From CAYOUV01 sp963790075 (GTDB lineage: Bacteria; Chloroflexota; Anaerolineae; Anaerolineales; Villigracilaceae), in the NCBI GenBank assembly GCA_963790075.1, contig CAWBNG010000003.1:186001-250000 (forward strand): DNA of 64,000 bases. Reading direction: 5' to 3'. A program made the translations under genes and the position numbers. Shown here one piece after another: positions 16,926 through 25,737 of this stretch. Every line of letters starts with the position of its first letter. Positions within the stretch are counted from its first letter, which is position 1. The notes beneath the pieces are model-generated. The model ran no database searches. It saw only the letters and a list, made by a program, of their open reading frames with translations, and was not told where the DNA came from.

Positions 16926-17087
16926 ATGTTTAAGAATAAATTTGCACTCCACACGCTTGCGTTTTTGACCATCAGCATGGCTTCGGCTTTGCTATATCCA
17001 GCCGCTCAATCCGGTTTGACCGCCATTATCTGGGTTTTAATGGGATTGGTAGTCGCTGGGACTATCCTGACATTGACGACAAAATAA
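16926..17087 (+). CDS. Small membrane protein of unknown function
   Basis: 53 residues. After a short basic start (MFKNKFAL) come two hydrophobic segments separated by a brief polar turn (AAQSGL), ending LTLTTK. It begins 7 bases after the permease stop and ends 3 bases before the dehydrogenase start, which fits a real cistron in this operon. A purine-rich GATGTGG lies upstream. No family recognised. Confidence 0.5.
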   Translation: MFKNKFALHTLAFLTISMASALLYPAAQSGLTAIIWVLMGLVVAGTILTLTTK

Positions 17088-17090
17088 ACC

Positions 17091-18113
17091 ATGCAAACAA
17101 CCCCAGTAGACGTACTGATCACTCTTTCAATCCCACCTGCCTTGGTGGAGGCTATCCAGAATGTCTCGCCGCGCCTGCGTGTGACGGTCCATGCTGCCAA
17201 CAAACCGGAAGAAGTGCCTGAAGAACTGTGGTCTCGTTGCGAGGTGCTCTACACCGACCAGGTCTTGCCGGACCCGGAAAAAGCCCTCAAGTTACGCTGG
17301 GTGCAATTCCACTACGCCGGGATCGATAAGCTGCTTGGTGCGCCAATCCTGGATAAAGCCGATCTGATGGTCACAACCTTGAGCGGAGCAGCTGTTTCGC
17401 AAATGGCCGAATATGTGCTGACCATGCTGCTGGGGCTCGGACACCACCTTCCCGATCTGGCTGCAGCCCAGAAAAAAGCCGAATGGCCCAAGGAGCGCTG
17501 GGAACGCTTCTCACCCCGCGAATTACGCGACAGCACGGTTGGGATTGTTGGGTATGGCAGCATCGGTCGGCAAATTGCTCGCCTGCTCCAAACTTTCGGT
17601 ACAACAGTCCTGGCAACCAAGCGCGATGCCATGCATCCGGCCGATAGCGGTTACACACCCGAAGGGCTGGGGGATCCGGAAGGAAACTTCGTGAACCGGT
17701 TGTATCCGGCGCAAGCACTGCGTTCGATGGTCAAGGATTGCGATTTTGTGGTTGTTACCGTCCCGCTGACTGATGAAACACGTGGTATGCTCAACGCAAA
17801 GGTACTCGCTGCGTTCAAGCCAAGGGCCTTCTTGATAGATATCTCTCGCGGAGGCATCGTTGATAACACCGCGCTGATCAAGGCTTTACAGGAAAAGAAA
17901 ATCGCCGGGGCTGCGCTGGATGTCTTCCCTGAAGAACCTTTACCCAAAAGTAGTCCGCTGTGGGACATGCCCAACGTGATCATCACCCCACACATCTCCG
18001 GCAACAGTCCCAAATACGACGAACGCGCCATGACCCTTTTTATCGAAAACCTGGGACGCTACCTGACAAACCTTCCACTATTCAACTTGTTCGATTCGAA
18101 ACGCGGTTACTAA
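17091..18113 (+). CDS. D-2-hydroxyacid dehydrogenase (NAD-dependent)
   Basis: 340 residues. VGIVGYGSIGRQIARLL is the GxGxxG NAD-binding motif (about residues 145-161). Catalytic residues of the family are seen as Arg in ISRGGIVDNTAL, Glu in DVFPEEPLP and His in VIITPHISG. The enzyme interconverts a 2-oxoacid and a D-2-hydroxyacid. It follows a lactate permease gene, which suggests but does not prove a hydroxyacid role. A short insertion after the Rossmann motif distinguishes it from serA-type enzymes. Confidence 0.85.
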   Translation: MQTTPVDVLITLSIPPALVEAIQNVSPRLRVTVHAANKPEEVPEELWSRCEVLYTDQVLPDPEKALKLRWVQFHYAGIDKLLGAPILDKADLMVTTLSGAAVSQMAEYVLTMLLGLGHHLPDLAAAQKKAEWPKERWERFSPRELRDSTVGIVGYGSIGRQIARLLQTFGTTVLATKRDAMHPADSGYTPEGLGDPEGNFVNRLYPAQALRSMVKDCDFVVVTVPLTDETRGMLNAKVLAAFKPRAFLIDISRGGIVDNTALIKALQEKKIAGAALDVFPEEPLPKSSPLWDMPNVIITPHISGNSPKYDERAMTLFIENLGRYLTNLPLFNLFDSKRGY

Positions 18114-18155
18114 TTTCCCCTTTACACGCGATACATAATTATATAAAGTACCCAT

Positions 18156-18911
18156 ATGCTGGATAACCGTCGCTTTATCCGGGGAGTCTTGTTTGACCTG
18201 GGCGGCACATTGATGTACGCCAAACAGCCTTGGCCGCCTATCTTAGCACAGGCTAACCAGGCTTTGGCTGATGAGTTGTGCGCGCAGGGATTGACCCTGG
18301 ATTGCGATCAACTCCTTGATGCCTTTCGACAACGCCTGGATCTGTACTATGAGCAACGCGACGAAGATTTGTATGAAACCACCTACATGTCCCTGCTAAA
18401 CGAACTGCTCACTGAGCAAGGTCATCCCGATGTAACCGAAGCCGTAATTCGCAGAGCCCTGGACGCAATGTACGCCATCACCCAGTCCAACTGGGCACTG
18501 GAAGAAGATACAATTTATTTACTTAAAACTTTATTTTCACAAGGATATCACCTGGGTATCGTCTCCAACGCTGGCGACAACAAGGATGTCTTTCAATTGA
18601 TCGAACGCTTTGGAATCGAACACTATTTCGATTTCATTCTCACCTCAGCGGCCTGTTCCTACCGAAAACCCCACCGCCGGATATTTGAAGTCGCACTGGC
18701 TCATTGGAAATTTCAATCCAGCGAGACAGCCATGGTTGGGGATACGCTTGAGGCAGATATTCTGGGTGCCAATCAAATGGGGATCTACAGCATCCTTGTT
18801 ACACGGCGGGTCAATGACCCCGCCGCTCATCAGGCTCACATCCAGCCTGATTCCGCCGTAAAATCCTTAACCGAGATCCCGGCTTTACTCAATTCCTTAC
18901 ACGGGCATTAG
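18156..18911 (+). CDS. HAD-superfamily hydrolase
   Basis: 251 residues. Motif I is LFDLGGTLMY, keeping the nucleophile Asp but with Gly where many members have the second Asp; motif II is GIVSNAGD, motif III the Lys in SYRKPHRRIF, and motif IV MVGDTLEADILGANQMG. It has a C1-type helical cap. It is a probable small-molecule phosphatase. Its stop codon overlaps the convergent antiporter gene by 4 bp. Confidence 0.82.
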   Translation: MLDNRRFIRGVLFDLGGTLMYAKQPWPPILAQANQALADELCAQGLTLDCDQLLDAFRQRLDLYYEQRDEDLYETTYMSLLNELLTEQGHPDVTEAVIRRALDAMYAITQSNWALEEDTIYLLKTLFSQGYHLGIVSNAGDNKDVFQLIERFGIEHYFDFILTSAACSYRKPHRRIFEVALAHWKFQSSETAMVGDTLEADILGANQMGIYSILVTRRVNDPAAHQAHIQPDSAVKSLTEIPALLNSLHGH

Positions 18912-20767
18912 GCACCCAAACGATCTTGCATGGCTTGCAAGGCATCGTGTTCTCCCAGGATCGTCACGCGATCCCCCAGAGACAGGCGGGTCGTGCCGTG
19001 CGGAATGATCAACTCGTCCCCGCGCCGGATCGCCAGCACCAATAACCCGGGGGGGAATTGCAAATCGATCAGCCGCTTTCCATCCACATCGCGATTAAGC
19101 ATCGCCAATTCGCGCAAATCACGCTCATCTTCCGTGGATGTTAGCAGCGAAAAGATGGCAGGGTTACGCGCCATCAATGCCAGTAACGAACTCCGGTGTA
19201 ACGAAGGCGTTAAAGTCTGGACACCCAAAACGTGAAAATCGGGCAGGCGGATCGGGTCTGAGACAAAAGCCAAAATATGTTGGAAATCGCGCGCACGCGC
19301 TGCACGGCAGGCTTCCAGATTGGGCTCGGGATTCTCATGCAACGCAAGAAATGCATTGACCTGCGTGGCAGGCGACCCATTCAGGCAATCCACCACACCT
19401 CCCGAGGCGTGGGAGACAGAAAATCCCATTTCCCGAATGCGCTGCGCCTCTCCTAAATCTGTTTCAATAAAGCAGACTTTCTCACCATGCGCAATCAAAT
19501 CGCGCGCGACCTGAAAAGCCAGGTCGGTTGTGCCATACACAAGCATCTGGGTTTGTTGTTTGACCGGTATTTCCGAGAGCAGGAGATTGAAAAATAAAGG
19601 TGCAAATGTAGCCGTCAGCGCTGCAATCAGGATAATATCAGCGTTGACCGCCTCGCTGATCACACCCATGCGCAGGCCAATGGCTGATGCCGCGATGATC
19701 AGCGAGAGCCGTGCTGATAGCAAGGTTCCACCCGCCAATGTTTCGCGCCATGAATACGACAGCTTGAATACGAGGCTCGCAATCAATTTAACTGCAAAGG
19801 CTGCCACAAAAAGCACTGGCAGCAGCAACCAGGCCGAAGGATTAGTCAGAACCGCTTTCAGATCGAACTGAATGCCAACAAAAACAAAAAACAATGGCAC
19901 GAAAAAGCCGAATCCGATCGCATCCAGTTTATGCCGCAGACTTTCATCTTCCGGACCGCTGAGCATGGAGGCCACCACACCCGCCAGAAAAGCGCCCAGA
20001 ATAAGTTCCGCACCGAGAAGTTCCGCCAATACGACAAAAGCGACCATCAATGCAAAGGCACCGCGGACCTTGATCTGCGAGGTCGCCCCGGCCAACTCTT
20101 CGACCAGACGCCTGATCGACGGGCGGCGCAGGTGTCTGACACCCAATTGATAGAGCAGCACGACCGGGATAAAAAGCACCCCGATCAATAAGATTTCGAA
20201 CGACAGGCCCGTTGACCGAATCGCTACATAAACCGTGATCATGAACATGGTCAGGAAGTCAGCCAAAAGCGAGGTCAGCAACAATATCTGGCCGTAGCCT
20301 GTCGTGGAAATCTGGCGCTCCTTCAGGACCGGGACGACAATTCCCAGCGAGGTGGTGGACAGGATCAGAGTCATCATCCAGGGATCGCGCACGAAGTCAA
20401 GGCCGACCAATCCAAAACCAATCAACGCCGATAAAACCAGCGTGATCGCAAACGATCCCAGCGCCAACCAGAGCGGATTGGCGCCATTCTTTTTCCCACG
20501 TGGAGCTGTAGCAAAGAGTAATGAAAAATCGATTTCCAAACCGGAAAGGAACATTAAAAAGGCAAAACCGATCTCAGACAACAGCTGCAGCGTCGCCTCA
20601 TCCCCATGCAGCCAACCCAACACAGACGGCCCAATGATGATGCCGGCTGCAATTTCCCCCACAACAACCGGGATGCGTCGAAAACGTGCCAGGATGAACG
20701 GCACGATCATAGCCAGAAATACGACCAGCAGTAGAGGCAAAAAACGTGTTTCCAAATTGTCTCCCAT
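18908..20767 (-). CDS. Kef-type CPA2 cation/proton antiporter with RCK domains
   Basis: 619 residues from the ATG at 20767; an in-frame ATG at 20845 is possible but adds a polar stretch before the first membrane helix. Residues 1-380 are the Na_H_exchanger domain (VVGEIAAGIIIGPSVLG, FLMFLSGLEIDFS). A TrkA-N/RCK_N-like segment follows (MLVYGTTDLAFQVARDLI), with the usual GxGxxG degenerate, and then a TrkA-C domain near the C-terminus (PHGTTRLSLGDRVTILGEHD). It would exchange K+ or Na+ for protons across the membrane under ligand control. It is convergent with the HAD gene. Confidence 0.85.
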   Translation of the reverse strand: MGDNLETRFLPLLLVVFLAMIVPFILARFRRIPVVVGEIAAGIIIGPSVLGWLHGDEATLQLLSEIGFAFLMFLSGLEIDFSLLFATAPRGKKNGANPLWLALGSFAITLVLSALIGFGLVGLDFVRDPWMMTLILSTTSLGIVVPVLKERQISTTGYGQILLLTSLLADFLTMFMITVYVAIRSTGLSFEILLIGVLFIPVVLLYQLGVRHLRRPSIRRLVEELAGATSQIKVRGAFALMVAFVVLAELLGAELILGAFLAGVVASMLSGPEDESLRHKLDAIGFGFFVPLFFVFVGIQFDLKAVLTNPSAWLLLPVLFVAAFAVKLIASLVFKLSYSWRETLAGGTLLSARLSLIIAASAIGLRMGVISEAVNADIILIAALTATFAPLFFNLLLSEIPVKQQTQMLVYGTTDLAFQVARDLIAHGEKVCFIETDLGEAQRIREMGFSVSHASGGVVDCLNGSPATQVNAFLALHENPEPNLEACRAARARDFQHILAFVSDPIRLPDFHVLGVQTLTPSLHRSSLLALMARNPAIFSLLTSTEDERDLRELAMLNRDVDGKRLIDLQFPPGLLVLAIRRGDELIIPHGTTRLSLGDRVTILGEHDALQAMQDRLGA

Positions 20768-20907
20768 ACTTTCGATGTGCCGGCTTGATAAGGACCACGA
20801 ATTGGGCTTAATTTCCTCCGCAAAAGTGTAACACAACTGCTTCATCCGAGACAGAAGCGGTCGGTCATGTTAGAATGTGAGCATCGTCTTCTATCCTGTC
20901 CCTGTGC

Positions 20908-20936
20908 TTGTTTTTCGTCACTTTCTCTTATATACT
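20908..20936 (+). promoter_or_regulatory. Sigma70-type promoter for the 350-residue membrane protein
   Basis: TTGTTT (20908-20913), a 17-bp spacer and TATACT (20931-20936) lie 30 bp before the ATG at 20967, which itself has AAGGAGG 5 bases upstream. Confidence 0.5.
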
Positions 20937-20966
20937 TGACGTACAATCTCGATCAAGGAGGAAACC

Positions 20967-22019
20967 ATGAATTTGGATGCGATTTTAGAAGTTGCCATCG
21001 GTCTAGTTTTCGCCTGGCTGGTTTTGAGTGTTGCCACGATGCAAACTCAGGAATGGATCAGCTCTGCCCTGTCGTGGAGATCGGCTTTTCTGGAAAAGTC
21101 GATTCGCGGTTTATTGAAAGACGATGAACTGACAAAAAGATTTTACGAACATCCCCTGATCAAATCACTTTCCCAATTGGATAAAAATGACAAGGTAAAA
21201 CATAAGCCCTCCTACATCCCATCGACCACTTTTTCACGGGCTTTGTTCGATGTCATCGTCAACGCCGGAAAACCCCCCGAGGCAGCGATCAGTACAGACA
21301 GTCTCTCGATCGCCGAGGTACGGGATAGCATCACAGCCTTCAAGCAACAGAATCCCAAATTAGCAGTTTCAATCGATCATATCTTCCCAAATTTTGATCA
21401 AAGCACCAGGTCGGTCGAGGAGGCGATCGCAACCTCCCGCACCAACCTCGAAGGTTGGTTCAACGGCGCCATGGACCGTCTCTCGGGTGCATACAAACGC
21501 TACGCAACCTGGTGGGCCCTGATCCTGGGCTTGGTCTTCGCTTTTTCCTTCAACGTGGATACCATACAAATTGCCGATCAGCTCTGGCGCGAACCGACCA
21601 TTCGCGAAGTCCTGATCGCGCAGGCGCAAACCGCCCAACCCCAACTCGACCAGACAGGGGCTCAATCTCCACTTCAACTCGAAAAATATTACACCAGCAT
21701 GAGCCTGCCGGTCGGCTGGTCTACCAGTGCGCCTACGGAAGGGCAATCCTGCGGCTGGATACCGGGTAGAAACGTACGCCCGGCCATCTGGTCCAACAAT
21801 CAATGCAAGATCCTGGCCAATTTGCCCGCCATGAATGACGGCTGGGGCTGGCTGCTTAAAGTGCTGGGCGTGCTGATCAGCGGCGCAGCTGCAGCCCAGG
21901 GCGCACCCTTCTGGTTTGACATGCTCAAGCGTTTGATCAACCTCCGCGGTTCGGGCCCGGCTCCCCAACCCACACCACCAGCACCCCAACCGCCGTCCCA
22001 ACCACAACCGGTCGGATAG
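20967..22019 (+). CDS. Conserved membrane protein of unknown function
   Basis: 350 residues. An N-terminal hydrophobic helix (AIGLVFAWLVLSVATM) precedes a long soluble region with Gln/Ser-rich helices. A second helix is at WWALILGLVFAFSF and a third near the end (LLKVLGVLISGAAAAQG), then WFDMLKRLINLRGSG and a Pro/Gln tail. This architecture recurs in uncharacterised bacterial membrane proteins; no enzymatic motif is apparent. It is a single-gene unit with its own promoter and terminator. Confidence 0.65.
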   Translation: MNLDAILEVAIGLVFAWLVLSVATMQTQEWISSALSWRSAFLEKSIRGLLKDDELTKRFYEHPLIKSLSQLDKNDKVKHKPSYIPSTTFSRALFDVIVNAGKPPEAAISTDSLSIAEVRDSITAFKQQNPKLAVSIDHIFPNFDQSTRSVEEAIATSRTNLEGWFNGAMDRLSGAYKRYATWWALILGLVFAFSFNVDTIQIADQLWREPTIREVLIAQAQTAQPQLDQTGAQSPLQLEKYYTSMSLPVGWSTSAPTEGQSCGWIPGRNVRPAIWSNNQCKILANLPAMNDGWGWLLKVLGVLISGAAAAQGAPFWFDMLKRLINLRGSGPAPQPTPPAPQPPSQPQPVG

Positions 22020-22028
22020 ACAAAGCGA

Positions 22029-22047
22029 GGGCTGCAAATTGCAGCCC
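22029..22047 (+). terminator. Hairpin terminator
   Basis: GGGCTGC (22029-22035), loop AAATT, GCAGCCC (22041-22047), then TTTC. It lies 10 bases after the stop of the preceding membrane protein gene. Confidence 0.65.
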
Positions 22048-22106
22048 TTTCAATTTAATCCGACTCAAACCCGGGATCACTCGAATATCCGAATTATAAT
22101 CTACCC

Positions 22107-23513
22107 ATGACGGATCTTTTTGACCATGCCATGCAACAACGGATGAAGGATGAAGCGCCACTGGCAGCCCGAATGCGTCCACGCACGCTGGACGAGTTCA
22201 TCGGCCAGGAGCATATCGTCGGCCAGGGCAAATTATTACGCCGCGCCATCGAAGCTGACCGGTTATTTTCATCGATCATTCTCTGGGGGCCGCCCGGCAC
22301 CGGTAAAACCACCCTGGCACAGATCATCGCCAATACCACCCAATCCCATTTCGAGACCATTTCTGCCGTACTGGCTGGTGTGGCCGAGCTGCGGCGCGTG
22401 ATCCGTGAAGCCCAGGAGCGCCGCAAGCTTTACAATCGCCGCACCACCCTGTTTATCGACGAAGTCCACCGCTGGAACAAAGCCCAGCAGGACGCATTGC
22501 TGCCACACGTCGAGAATGGCGCCATTACGTTGATTGGTGCTACGACGGAGAATCCCTACTTTGAGGTCATCCGCGCCCTGGTCTCGCGCTCGCGCGTCTT
22601 CCAGCTATATCCGCTTTCGGAAGAAGCGATCGGCCAGATTCTGGACAATGTCCTGACCGACAAGGAGCGCGGGTACGGGGACAAGCGCATCACACTGGAC
22701 CCCGAGGCGCGCTCCCATTTAATCGATGTGGCCGGCGGGGACGCGCGCAATGCCCTCAACGCGCTCGAGCTGGCGGTCGAAACCACGCCTCCCGGCCAGG
22801 ACGACCGCATTCGCGTCACCCTGGATGTCGCGCAGGAATCAATCCAGCGCCGCGCTGTGTTGTACGACAAGGACGGGGATGCCCACTATGACACCATCTC
22901 AGCCTTCATAAAGTCTGTGCGCGGATCGGACCCGGATGCAGCCCTTTACTGGCTGGCCAAGATGCTCTACGCCGGGGAAGATCCCCGCTTCATCTTGCGC
23001 CGCCTGCTGATCCTGGCCGGAGAAGACATCGGACTGGCTGATCCTTTGGGACTGGTCGTGGCGGCTTCGGCTGCGCAGGCGTTCGATTACGTCGGCCTGC
23101 CCGAAGGGGTTTACCCCATCGTTGAAGCGACGCTCTACCTGGCGACCGCACCCAAATCCAACTCAGCCGGCGCGTACTTCAAAGCCATGCAGCGCATCGA
23201 AAAGCAAGGTGTTGGCGAGGTACCCGATCATTTAAAGGACACCAATCGTGATGCGGCTGCGTTGGGACACGGCAAGGGCTACGTCTATCCGCATGAAAAA
23301 GAAGGGCATTTTTCAGCACAACAATATCTACCTGAGGCGCTGCTGGGAACTTATTTTTACGCTCCATCCAACCAGGGCCAGGAAGCCCAGGTTGCGGAAC
23401 GCCTGGAGCGCTGGCGGGCAGCACAGCGCCAGGCGCTGGGGATTGACCACCACCAGGAACTGCCCGACTTGCCGCAAGATCAGATCAATATATTGAAGAG
23501 GAATCTAAAATAG
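22107..23513 (+). CDS. rarA: Replication-associated recombination protein A (RarA/MgsA AAA+ ATPase)
   Basis: 468 residues. MRPRTLDEFIGQEHIVGQGK is the RarA N-terminal signature, WGPPGTGKTTLAQ the Walker A, TLFIDEVHRWNKAQQDALLP the Walker B with the adjoining arginine-rich region, and IGATTENPYFEV sensor 1. The C-terminal half carries the tetramerisation and MgsA-C domain (RRLLILAGEDIGLADP; YFKAMQRIEKQGVGEVP). It acts at stalled replication forks. It is followed without a gap by a histidine phosphatase gene. Confidence 0.93.
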   Translation: MTDLFDHAMQQRMKDEAPLAARMRPRTLDEFIGQEHIVGQGKLLRRAIEADRLFSSIILWGPPGTGKTTLAQIIANTTQSHFETISAVLAGVAELRRVIREAQERRKLYNRRTTLFIDEVHRWNKAQQDALLPHVENGAITLIGATTENPYFEVIRALVSRSRVFQLYPLSEEAIGQILDNVLTDKERGYGDKRITLDPEARSHLIDVAGGDARNALNALELAVETTPPGQDDRIRVTLDVAQESIQRRAVLYDKDGDAHYDTISAFIKSVRGSDPDAALYWLAKMLYAGEDPRFILRRLLILAGEDIGLADPLGLVVAASAAQAFDYVGLPEGVYPIVEATLYLATAPKSNSAGAYFKAMQRIEKQGVGEVPDHLKDTNRDAAALGHGKGYVYPHEKEGHFSAQQYLPEALLGTYFYAPSNQGQEAQVAERLERWRAAQRQALGIDHHQELPDLPQDQINILKRNLK

Positions 23514-24146
23514 ATGCCATTCTTATTGTTAATTCGTCACGGGGAAAACGACTTTGTCAAGACCGCCAAGATGGCCGGGCGTTTGCCCGGCGTGCATCTA
23601 AATGACCGCGGGAAGGGTCAGGCACAGGATTTGGCCAGGGGACTGGCGGAGACCCCTCTCAAAGCCGTTTACGCCAGCCCACTCGAGCGAGCCGTGGAAA
23701 CAGCCGAACCGATTGCCAAAATCCACAAATTGGAGGTCCGTCTGGTGCCCGATTTGATGGACACCGATATCGGCAAGTGGCAGGGCCGCTCCTGGAAGGT
23801 ACTCAGCCGCACCAAGGCCTGGAAAGTGGTCCAGGGTGCGCCATCCCGTTTTACTTTTCCAGAAGGCGAGAGCTTCCTGCAAGCACAGATGCGCATCATC
23901 ACGGCACTTGACACGATCGTAGCCAATCACAAACCCAGGGATCTGGTCGCTGTCGTCTTCCATGCTGATCCGATCAAACTGGCACTCGCTTATTATTTGG
24001 GTATGCCGCTCGACAACTTCCAGCGCCTGAGCGTCGACACCGGCTCAGTCACTGCCCTGATGGTTGGTCAAATGGGAGCACATCTCTTGTGGATGAACCA
24101 AAAACCACCCTTTAATATCCCGCACCCCTCTAAAAAGAAAAAATAG
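23514..24146 (+). CDS. Histidine phosphatase family protein (phosphoglycerate mutase-like)
   Basis: 210 residues. LLIRHGENDFVKT holds the RHG phosphohistidine motif; YASPLERAVETAEPIA and VVFHADPIKLALAYYLGM supply the second-half His and basic residues. It resembles the MSMEG_4193-type subfamily. The ATG follows rarA directly, so the two are co-transcribed. The substrate is unknown. A Lys-rich tail ends the protein. Confidence 0.85.
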   Translation: MPFLLLIRHGENDFVKTAKMAGRLPGVHLNDRGKGQAQDLARGLAETPLKAVYASPLERAVETAEPIAKIHKLEVRLVPDLMDTDIGKWQGRSWKVLSRTKAWKVVQGAPSRFTFPEGESFLQAQMRIITALDTIVANHKPRDLVAVVFHADPIKLALAYYLGMPLDNFQRLSVDTGSVTALMVGQMGAHLLWMNQKPPFNIPHPSKKKK

Positions 24147-24167
24147 GGGGCGCTTCAGAGCGCCCCC
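24146..24167. terminator. Bidirectional terminator between convergent genes
   Basis: GGGGGCGCT (24146-24154), loop TCAG, AGCGCCCCC (24159-24167). It starts on the last base of the phosphatase stop codon and lies 9 bases before the end of the convergent VOC gene. Confidence 0.65.
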
Positions 24168-24175
24168 GCTCGAAT

Positions 24176-24547
24176 TTACTGGTTGATTTCCGGGTTCATA
24201 CTGGTGTAAAGCGCAAGCATGTTGCCAGTCGGGTCATTGAAGACTGCGTACCAGCCTGTATTGGGAATTTCGCTCTTTTGTGTGAGGACTTTTCCGCCCA
24301 ACTGCTCAACCTTTTTCAAGTCGGCTTCAATATCGTCACTGTTGACGTAGAGCAGCACATCGCCAACCTTGAGATTATCGTCAAGCTGACTGAAGCCGCC
24401 ACCCGGACCTTCGTGCGGATCCCACATGGTGTAATCCATTTGCTCGTCATGCACGATATGCCAGCCAAAAAGTTTCTCGTAAAACTCGCTTGAGCGCCTG
24501 GCATCCTCGGTGGGAATTTCGATATGGACAATATTTCGTTTGGTCAT
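24176..24547 (-). CDS. VOC-superfamily (glyoxalase-like) protein
   Basis: 123 residues from the ATG at 24547, which has AGGAG 6 bases upstream. It contains two beta-alpha-beta-beta-beta units: IVHIEIPTEDARRSSEFYEK at the start and LLYVNSDDIEADLKKVEQ in the middle, with a terminal PTGNMLALYTS carrying the usual Glu-equivalent position as Ala/Leu. The metal-ligand set is therefore incomplete, and the enzyme activity, if any, is unknown. Similar proteins are annotated as bleomycin-resistance or glyoxalase family. Confidence 0.8.
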   Translation of the reverse strand: MTKRNIVHIEIPTEDARRSSEFYEKLFGWHIVHDEQMDYTMWDPHEGPGGGFSQLDDNLKVGDVLLYVNSDDIEADLKKVEQLGGKVLTQKSEIPNTGWYAVFNDPTGNMLALYTSMNPEINQ

Positions 24548-24611
24548 GAGATTCTCCTCTAGAAAAGCGGGTAAAAGTTGTCCCAATTATAGAACATTTT
24601 TTCTATTAATG

Positions 24612-24635
24612 CAAGCCCCTCTCCAGAGGGGCTTG
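24612..24635. terminator. 11-bp hairpin in intergenic region
   Basis: CAAGCCCCTCT (24612-24622) and AGAGGGGCTTG (24625-24635) are perfect arms only two bases apart. The hairpin lies upstream of the VOC gene and downstream of the PIG-L gene on the minus strand. It lacks a T tract and may be a processing or stabilising element. Confidence 0.4.
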
Positions 24636-24700
24636 TACAATCGGGGGGCATCGATTTTCCTGGGAACAATTTGCCACCGAAGAAGTCTTAAATTTTGCCT

Positions 24701-24731
24701 ATAGCACCCTGCGCTTCTCTCAGGGTGCTAT
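24701..24731 (-). terminator. Terminator of the PIG-L deacetylase gene
   Basis: ATAGCACCCTG (24701-24711) and CAGGGTGCTAT (24721-24731) form a perfect 11-bp stem with a 9-base loop, 18 bases beyond the stop at 24749. On the minus strand it is followed by AGGCAAAATTT, so the U tract is weak. Confidence 0.55.
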
Positions 24732-24748
24732 CTTATAACAGGTCCGTA

Positions 24749-25603
24749 TCAAGATATTCCTGCAAACAGATCATTCTCCACCCTGGTACTGCCATTTACC
24801 GGCGGATAAGCCTGCATGAAGCTCTCGCGTTTGCCCCACATGCTCGAAACAAAGCCCATCAGGCCCTTGCGCATCTGCATTCCGCCCTGGGAAGCGTGAC
24901 AAGCACCGGCATTTTCTTTGACCTTCGCAACCGGGCGAATGTCGATCCGGGCATGCGTTGGGAAATCGACCTCGGCCAGTTCGAGCAGATTGATATCGTT
25001 ATTGCGGCCCCATTTGGTTGGGTCTTTTCCAAAAAGCGGTAATAACCTGACGGCGACCTTAAACAATCCGCGCGAAATGGTGTGAAAGTAAAGTTTACCT
25101 GGTTTAAATGGAGACCCGGCCTCGGGGTGGAATGAAGCCTCATCCGCCTTTTCAAAGGCCAGCACCGTCGCCTTGTGAATGTGAATGTGATCCGGATGAC
25201 GATATCCACCAATCGGGTCAAAGGTCAGCACCACGTCCGGTTTGAGTTCGCGGATGTATTTGACCACCTTGCCAGCCACTTCATCGACCGAATGCTGGAT
25301 TTGCGCATCAGGGTGTTCGTTCTCGGGTGTACCGGGCATACCGGAATCACGATATCCGAGAAAGAAGACATCCTTGAGGCCTAATTTTTCTGCTGCACAG
25401 CGCAGTTCAGCTTCACGTAGATCCGCTACCGAATCAAAACCGCGCAAGTATTCCTCGTCGAGCGTACCAGCTTCGCCGCGCGTTGCACAGACCAGGTAGA
25501 CGTCTACGCCGCGCGAGGCATACAACGCCAGTGTGCCGCCCATTCCAAATGATTCGTCATCCGGGTGTGCCAGTACGGCAAGGATTACGCTTTTTTTAGT
25601 CAT
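24749..25603 (-). CDS. PIG-L/LmbE family zinc deacetylase
   Basis: 284 residues. VLAHPDDESFGMGGTLA is the zinc-binding AHPDDE motif at the N-terminus, and GGYRHPDHIHIHKA provides the second zinc His cluster. The family deacetylates N-acetylglucosaminyl conjugates, including mycothiol and bacillithiol precursors and GlcNAc-PI. The C-terminal part contains CHASQGGMQ, a typical late His. No thiol-biosynthesis partner lies nearby, so the substrate is undetermined. Confidence 0.85.
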   Translation of the reverse strand: MTKKSVILAVLAHPDDESFGMGGTLALYASRGVDVYLVCATRGEAGTLDEEYLRGFDSVADLREAELRCAAEKLGLKDVFFLGYRDSGMPGTPENEHPDAQIQHSVDEVAGKVVKYIRELKPDVVLTFDPIGGYRHPDHIHIHKATVLAFEKADEASFHPEAGSPFKPGKLYFHTISRGLFKVAVRLLPLFGKDPTKWGRNNDINLLELAEVDFPTHARIDIRPVAKVKENAGACHASQGGMQMRKGLMGFVSSMWGKRESFMQAYPPVNGSTRVENDLFAGIS

Positions 25604-25737
25604 ATCGATCCATCCTTCATTTTGATTAAAGGAATCCTACCATAAATCCCACTATTATTGTCCAATTGTATTGTAAGGTAACCGAGAGGTAGAAAAGGTT
25701 AATCAACACTTATAATCAGGGCAAGGAATAAATTATT